Of a stretch of 38,693 nt of DNA, positions 36,304 through 38,693 are shown piece after piece (the stretch's first letter is position 1; every line of letters begins with the position of its first letter). The DNA is from an uncultured Bacilli bacterium (GTDB taxonomy: Bacteria; Bacillota_I; Bacilli_A; RF39; UBA660). The stretch covers positions 1-38,693 of the forward strand of contig CANRDF010000010.1 in assembly GCA_947629255.1 (NCBI GenBank), read 5' to 3'. The position numbers and the translations under genes were made by a program. The notes beneath the pieces were generated by a model. That model searched no databases. It was given only the letters and a program-made list of their open reading frames with translations, and was not told where the DNA came from.

Positions 36304-37155
36304 ATGATTGTTGCCATTGTAGGACCTACAGGGGTTGGAAAAACAAAATTAAGTGTAGAACTTGCAAAAAAATATAATGCTGTCATTATCAATTGTGATG
36401 CGATGCAAGTCTACAAAGACTTAAACATCGGAACAGCCAAGATTAAAGAAGAAGAAAAAGAAGGAATTCCTCATTATCTCTTTGATTTTGTTGAGGTAGA
36501 AAGAAATTACACAGTTTTTGATTATCAGAAAGATGCGAGAATGTTACTAGAGAAATTTAAGGACGAAAACATCATCTTAGTTGGTGGGACAGGACTTTAT
36601 TTAAAAGCATTACTTTATGACTATATTTTTTCTGAAGAAGAAGATACGGATTATAGTATGTATACAAATGAAGAGTTAAAAGAAATGTGTTTACAAAAAG
36701 ATGAAACTTGTGATATCCATGTCAATAATCGTCGAAGATTAATTCGGTTTTTACAAAGAAAAGAAGAAAGAAATTATTCAAAACCTTTATATGATTTTCA
36801 AATCATTGGACTTACAACAGATCGTGAGAAGCTTTATGATATCATTAATAAAAGAGTCGATAAAATGATAGAAGAGGGACTCGTTGAAGAAGTAAAATCT
36901 TTTTATGATAAGAAAATAATAAGTAAAGCTTTGATGACCGGGATTGGCTATAAAGAGTTATATGAATATTTTGATGGAATCATTTCTTTTGAAGAAGCAG
37001 TAAGTAAAATAAAACAAAATTCAAGACATTATGCGAAAAGGCAATATACGTTTTTTAATCATCAGCTTCCAGTCACTTGGTTTACGGTAGATTATGAAAA
37101 TTTTCAAAATACCATTCAAGAAGTAGAAGAATTTATTGAAATGAAAGAATCTTAA
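36304..37155 (+). CDS. miaA: tRNA dimethylallyltransferase MiaA
   Basis: 283 residues. P-loop VGPTGVGKTKLS at residues 6-17, then INCDAMQVYKDLNIGTAK with the catalytic Asp, DFVEVERNYTVFDYQ and GGTGLYLKALLY. The C-terminal part has GLTTDREKLYDIINKRVD and TGIGYKELYEYFDG, with the basic block SRHYAKRQYTFFNHQ. It adds a dimethylallyl group to A37 of tRNAs reading UNN codons. GTGAGG stands 4 bases before ATG and 9 bases separate it from the permease gene. Length and motifs are normal. A tRNA gene follows. Confidence 0.97.
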   Translation: MIVAIVGPTGVGKTKLSVELAKKYNAVIINCDAMQVYKDLNIGTAKIKEEEKEGIPHYLFDFVEVERNYTVFDYQKDARMLLEKFKDENIILVGGTGLYLKALLYDYIFSEEEDTDYSMYTNEELKEMCLQKDETCDIHVNNRRRLIRFLQRKEERNYSKPLYDFQIIGLTTDREKLYDIINKRVDKMIEEGLVEEVKSFYDKKIISKALMTGIGYKELYEYFDGIISFEEAVSKIKQNSRHYAKRQYTFFNHQLPVTWFTVDYENFQNTIQEVEEFIEMKES

Positions 37156-37181
37156 AGAAAGGTCTTTCGTTTTTTTTGCTT
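37155..37181 (+). terminator. Weak terminator after miaA
   Basis: GAAAG pairs with CTTTC around a 2-base loop, followed by an eight-T run. The stem is short, so it is only moderately convincing. Confidence 0.4.
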
Positions 37182-37201
37182 TTTTGATACAATGTTAATG
37201 C

Positions 37202-37276
37202 GTCCTCTTAGTAAAATGGATATTACAAAATCCTCCTAAGATTTAGTTGTAGGTTCGATTCCTACAGGGGACACCA
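37202..37276 (+). tRNA. tRNA-Arg (anticodon CCU), CCA encoded
   Basis: The cloverleaf folds by hand. The acceptor GTCCTCT pairs with AGGGGAC (one G-U), the D-arm is GTAA/TTAC, and the anticodon arm AAATC/GATTT encloses loop CTCCTAA, so the anticodon is CCT. The variable loop is 4 bases. The T-arm is GTAGG-TTCGATT-CCTAC. The discriminator is A and CCA is encoded. It reads AGG codons. A TACAAT -10 element lies at 37188-37193, and a terminator follows at 37287. tRNA genes of this kind are frequent insertion points for accessory DNA, and the stretch to the right fits that. Confidence 0.95.
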
Positions 37277-37286
37277 TTTTGAATAT

Positions 37287-37312
37287 AAGCCCTTTAAAAT
37301 ATGGGCTTTTTA
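37287..37312 (+). terminator. Terminator of the tRNA gene
   Basis: AAGCCC pairs with GGGCTT around a 9-base A/T loop and is followed by TTTT. Confidence 0.75.
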
Positions 37313-37361
37313 AATGTTTCAAGAATTTCAGACACACTTCCAAACACAATTTGAAAATTTA

Positions 37362-37390
37362 TTGAAAAAAAACTATTTTTATGTTATTAT
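37362..37390 (+). promoter_or_regulatory. Promoter of the antisense RNA
   Basis: TTGAAA, a 17-base spacer and TATTAT; the RNA would start near 37397. Confidence 0.75.
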
Positions 37391-37412
37391 GAATACGTCA
37401 AGGGAACTTGCA

Positions 37413-37458
37413 TAAAATAAAAAAGGATACATTTGATTGGGTGAATCAGATGTAATCC
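37413..37458 (-). terminator. Terminator of the toxin-like mRNA
   Basis: On the minus strand a 14-bp stem (GGAT and ACATCTGATT against AATCAAATGT and ATCC, one bulge and one mismatch) with loop CACCC, then six T. Its 3' arm is the perfect complement of the mRNA's 5' end. Confidence 0.8.
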
Positions 37459-37470
37459 CTCTTTGGAGTT

Positions 37471-37508
37471 CATCTGAAATCAACGATTGTTGAAATCAGA
37501 TGTTTTTA
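37471..37508 (+). terminator. Terminator of the antisense RNA
   Basis: CATCTGA and TCAAC pair with GTTGA and TCAGATG around GATT, with an A-A mismatch pair in the stem, then TTTTT. Confidence 0.75.
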
Positions 37509-37586
37509 TTATCTAAATAGCAATGTGATTACTATAAAAAATAACAGTAGAATTATAATAAATTGAGAGATTTCTCTTTTTGTCAT
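37509..37586 (-). CDS. 25-residue membrane peptide, type I toxin candidate
   Basis: Starts MTKREISQF, then a run of about 16 hydrophobic residues (Ile, Leu, Phe, Val), ending TLLFR before TAA. One membrane helix with a basic N-terminus and one terminal Arg is the pattern of TxpA, BsrG, Fst and holin-like toxins. A very strong ribosome site (AAGGTGGTGG) stands 8 bases before ATG. Promoter TTGCAT-17-TATAAT at 37665-37693, predicted start 37658, and a terminator at 37413-37458 define an mRNA of about 245 bases. An antisense RNA converges on its 3' end. I recognise the pattern, not a specific family member. Confidence 0.75.
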   Translation of the reverse strand: MTKREISQFIIILLLFFIVITLLFR

Positions 37587-37597
37587 AATAACCACCA

Positions 37598-37628
37598 CCT
37601 TTCTCTTATCTTTTTGATAAGTGAAAGG
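37598..37628 (-). promoter_or_regulatory. Hairpin that hides the toxin's ribosome site
   Basis: CCTTTC and CTTATC pair with GATAAG and GAAAGG around TTTTT (12 pairs, one T-T mismatch). The GAAAGG arm is the front part of the Shine-Dalgarno sequence of the small peptide gene, so the folded leader would lower its translation. Confidence 0.7.
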
Positions 37629-37664
37629 GAAAACACCTGATATATTTCAAATGTATCCATTAAC

Positions 37665-37693
37665 ATTATAGCAAACAGTAATTCTTTATGCAA
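37665..37693 (-). promoter_or_regulatory. Promoter of the toxin-like gene
   Basis: On the minus strand TTGCAT, a 17-base spacer and a perfect TATAAT. The predicted first bases of the RNA are GGATACATTTGA. Confidence 0.8.
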
Positions 37694-37801
37694 TAGCATT
37701 AGATATTAAATTTTTTCGTTTAAAAACCATATTTAGTTTAGTACCAAGATAGATTTTTCGGTTAACAATTAACGTTTTTAAAAAAAACACAAAAATTTTG
37801 G

Positions 37802-37829
37802 TTGACAAATCAACTTTTTGGAATATAAT
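37802..37829 (+). promoter_or_regulatory. Consensus promoter of the large RNA
   Basis: TTGACA, a 16-base spacer and TATAAT; both hexamers are perfect. Confidence 0.85.
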
Positions 37830-37835
37830 TATAGT

Positions 37836-38478
37836 ACAACAAATTGTTCTTTGACAATTAGATAACGAAACCATATGAAAAACAAAGAGGCAACTTTGTA
37901 TGGACCTTTGCTTCACTTATTACCTGATAGAGAGATTTTTCGGGGGATTGAGTGGAATACTTAGTAATAAGTATTTGAAACCTACGAAGTAGGAATAAGT
38001 ATAGGGTCTCATGGTTTTGCTTTATATAAGACACAGGACTAATCGTGATCATCAAAAACTTTTTGGTAGAAAACAAAAGACTGACTTTCTTATTATTGGA
38101 GTAGCGTCCAAAGAGAGGAAAGAGTTGCTATAAGTCATTTGCAGTTGATACGTAGTGATACGTTATAAGATTAGAAACTGGTTAGAGTAGCATGAATCTG
38201 CATTGTCCATAACAAGATGGGGCGGGCCGTTATGGATGAAAAAATCCCGAATCGATGAACATTACTGTGAACCTAAGCATGTGAAATTTGGAAGTGAAAG
38301 TCTTCTCTAGTGTTTGTAGGTAGATGAAGAATAAAGGTCGCTCCTTTATGAGGGCATCTACTGGCTAGTGGTCGAAAAGAAAAATATAGGGGAAATCATG
38401 AGAATGAGAGAATCATGCGTTATCTAATTGTGAGAGAACAATTTTGAATGAAAAGTAGAGAGAATCTACTTTTTTTAT
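37836..38478 (+). ncRNA. Large structured non-coding RNA (ROOL-like candidate)
   Basis: About 640 bases with promoter and terminator but no gene. The ends pair: AAATTGTTCT (37841-37850) with AGAACAATTT (38435-38444), and CAATTAGATAACG (37855-37867) with CGTTATCTAATTG (38418-38430), separated by a symmetric 4x4 internal loop. Inner helices: CCATA/TATGG stacked on CAAAG/CTTTG near 37871-37903; CCTAC-GAA-GTAGG near 37980-37993; TCCATAAC/GTTATGGA near 38206-38236; GTAGATG/CATCTAC enclosing ATAAAGG/CCTTTAT near 38320-38372; and CATGA/TCATG just inside the end stem. Size, end helix, host type and nearness to a tRNA suit the ROOL class of large ornate RNAs. I cannot confirm this without the family model, and OLE or GOLLD are alternatives. 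Confidence 0.75.
38452..38478 (+). terminator. Terminator of the large RNA
   Basis: AAAGTAGA pairs with TCTACTTT around GAGAA, followed by T's. Confidence 0.85.
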
Positions 38479-38483
38479 ATGCC

Positions 38484-38505
38484 TAAAAAAGCCCATAAAA
38501 TGGGC
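38484..38505 (-). terminator. Hairpin with minus-strand T-run
   Basis: GCCCAT-AAA-ATGGGC, preceded on the plus strand by six A, so on the minus strand it reads as a terminator. No leftward gene is seen beside it within the window. Confidence 0.5.
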
Positions 38506-38531
38506 ATTTGTCGAAATTTGTCGAACGATTT

Positions 38532-38602
38532 TTCACGAAAAAAAAAGGAAATCAGACATTTTTTTTGTATATATAAATAGAGGGTATTATGTTCAACCTC
38601 TA
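38532..38602 (+). repeat. Leader shared with the Rpn-like gene at the left end
   Basis: Counterpart of 231-300: a poly-A run, GAAATC, a T-run ending in TTG, TATATATAAATAG and GTATTA in the same order, then the next Rpn-family gene. Confidence 0.55.
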
Positions 38603-38631
38603 AAAATATAAAAGGGAGGAGGAAAAACTTC

Positions 38632-38693
38632 ATGCAAGAACATAGCTTAATCGAAGACCGTTTATTTCTCGATTTCTTTGGAAGACAAGAAAA
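38632..38693 (+). CDS. Rpn-family PD-(D/E)XK nuclease, 5' part only
   Basis: The window ends after 20 codons. GGGAGGAGG lies 9 bases before ATG. The encoded start, SLIEDRLFLDFFGRQE, matches the opening of the Rpn-like protein at the left end (TLTDDSLFKETFGREK): acidic pair, Leu-Phe, then FGR. This is a second family member, in the same direction and with a similar leader but a much better ribosome site. The rest lies outside the window. Confidence 0.7.
   Translation, partial: MQEHSLIEDRLFLDFFGRQE

Larger units (their letters stand above)
37397..37508 (+). ncRNA. Convergent antisense RNA, type I antitoxin candidate
   Basis: About 112 bases between its own promoter and its own terminator. It holds two hairpins: GGATACATTTGATT/AATCAGATGTAATCC near 37425-37458 and the terminator stem near 37471-37502. 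It is complementary to the whole 3' untranslated part of the leftward toxin-like mRNA and ends just beside that gene's stop codon (37509). This is the geometry of txpA/RatA and bsrG/SR4 type I pairs, where the RNA blocks and destabilises the toxin mRNA. Confidence 0.7.

Noticed and set aside
37686-38076. Two overlapping minus-strand open frames of about 75 codons
   Set aside because: They lie across the promoter and body of the large RNA, have no ribosome site and encode no recognisable domain.
1-38693. Mollicute code with TGA read as Trp
   Set aside because: Several well-identified genes end at TGA at the expected length and use TGG for Trp, and sigK argues for a sporulating lineage.
1-38693. 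CRISPR arrays or cas genes
   Set aside because: No regularly spaced repeats and no Cas-like proteins are seen.

Overview
The window is AT-rich, densely coding DNA using the standard bacterial code (Trp is TGG; TGA is used as a stop). A PolC/DnaE polymerase pair, a sporulation sigma-K gene with an N-terminal pro-like extension, strong GGAGG-type ribosome binding sites and a Bacillota-like gene set point to an endospore-forming or recently sporulating low-GC Bacillota, probably a gut-associated member of the Bacilli/Erysipelotrichia side. The exact lineage cannot be fixed from this sequence alone.

Layout. Positions 1-1394: inverted repeats and a PD-(D/E)XK (Rpn-family) nuclease gene whose C-terminal part is repeated as a separate small cistron. 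Positions 1470-9055: a rightward housekeeping run (YgjP-like metalloprotease, SpoU methyltransferase, rimM, trmD, an unknown, a HAD phosphatase, priA, an unknown, fmt). Positions 9052-14364: mixed strands, with a TPR protein (-), an rlmN whose frame breaks just before its essential C-terminal Cys, an unknown, a two-fold ThyX-like protein, and sigK and a short rpmB (both -). Positions 14550-22011: overlapping dnaE and polC. Positions 22012-23622: two promoter-driven structured RNAs around a small possible RNase, plus a DUF3800 protein. Positions 23766-28364: rarA, dacA, two unknowns and a YetF-like membrane protein. Positions 28388-33406: a cassette bounded by two identical 27-base terminators. 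It holds a pentapeptide-like protein and a large Ig-repeat surface protein with a 10-G tract at its start and an A-depleted C-terminal patch. Positions 33450-37155: an RpiB-like isomerase, a NatAB-type ABC exporter and miaA. Positions 37202-38693: an accessory block behind tRNA-Arg(CCU) with a convergent type I toxin-antitoxin-like locus, a ~640-nt structured RNA and the start of a second Rpn-family gene.

How the genes fit together. The core genes serve translation quality (trmD, rimM, fmt, rlmN, miaA, rpmB) and DNA replication and repair (priA, dnaE, polC, rarA). The accessory pieces are the most interesting part: (1) a surface protein that looks both phase-variable (poly-G slippage, OFF in this copy) and diversified by a retroelement (A-depleted NNY-like codons at the C-terminus); (2) an unlisted 25-residue membrane peptide with a convergent antisense RNA and a 5' end perfectly complementary to its own terminator; (3) an Rpn nuclease whose internal start and separate C-terminal duplicate fit a toxin with an intragenic antitoxin; (4) a large ornate RNA closed by a 23-bp terminal helix; (5) a promoter-RNA-terminator-small nuclease arrangement resembling a type III toxin-antitoxin.
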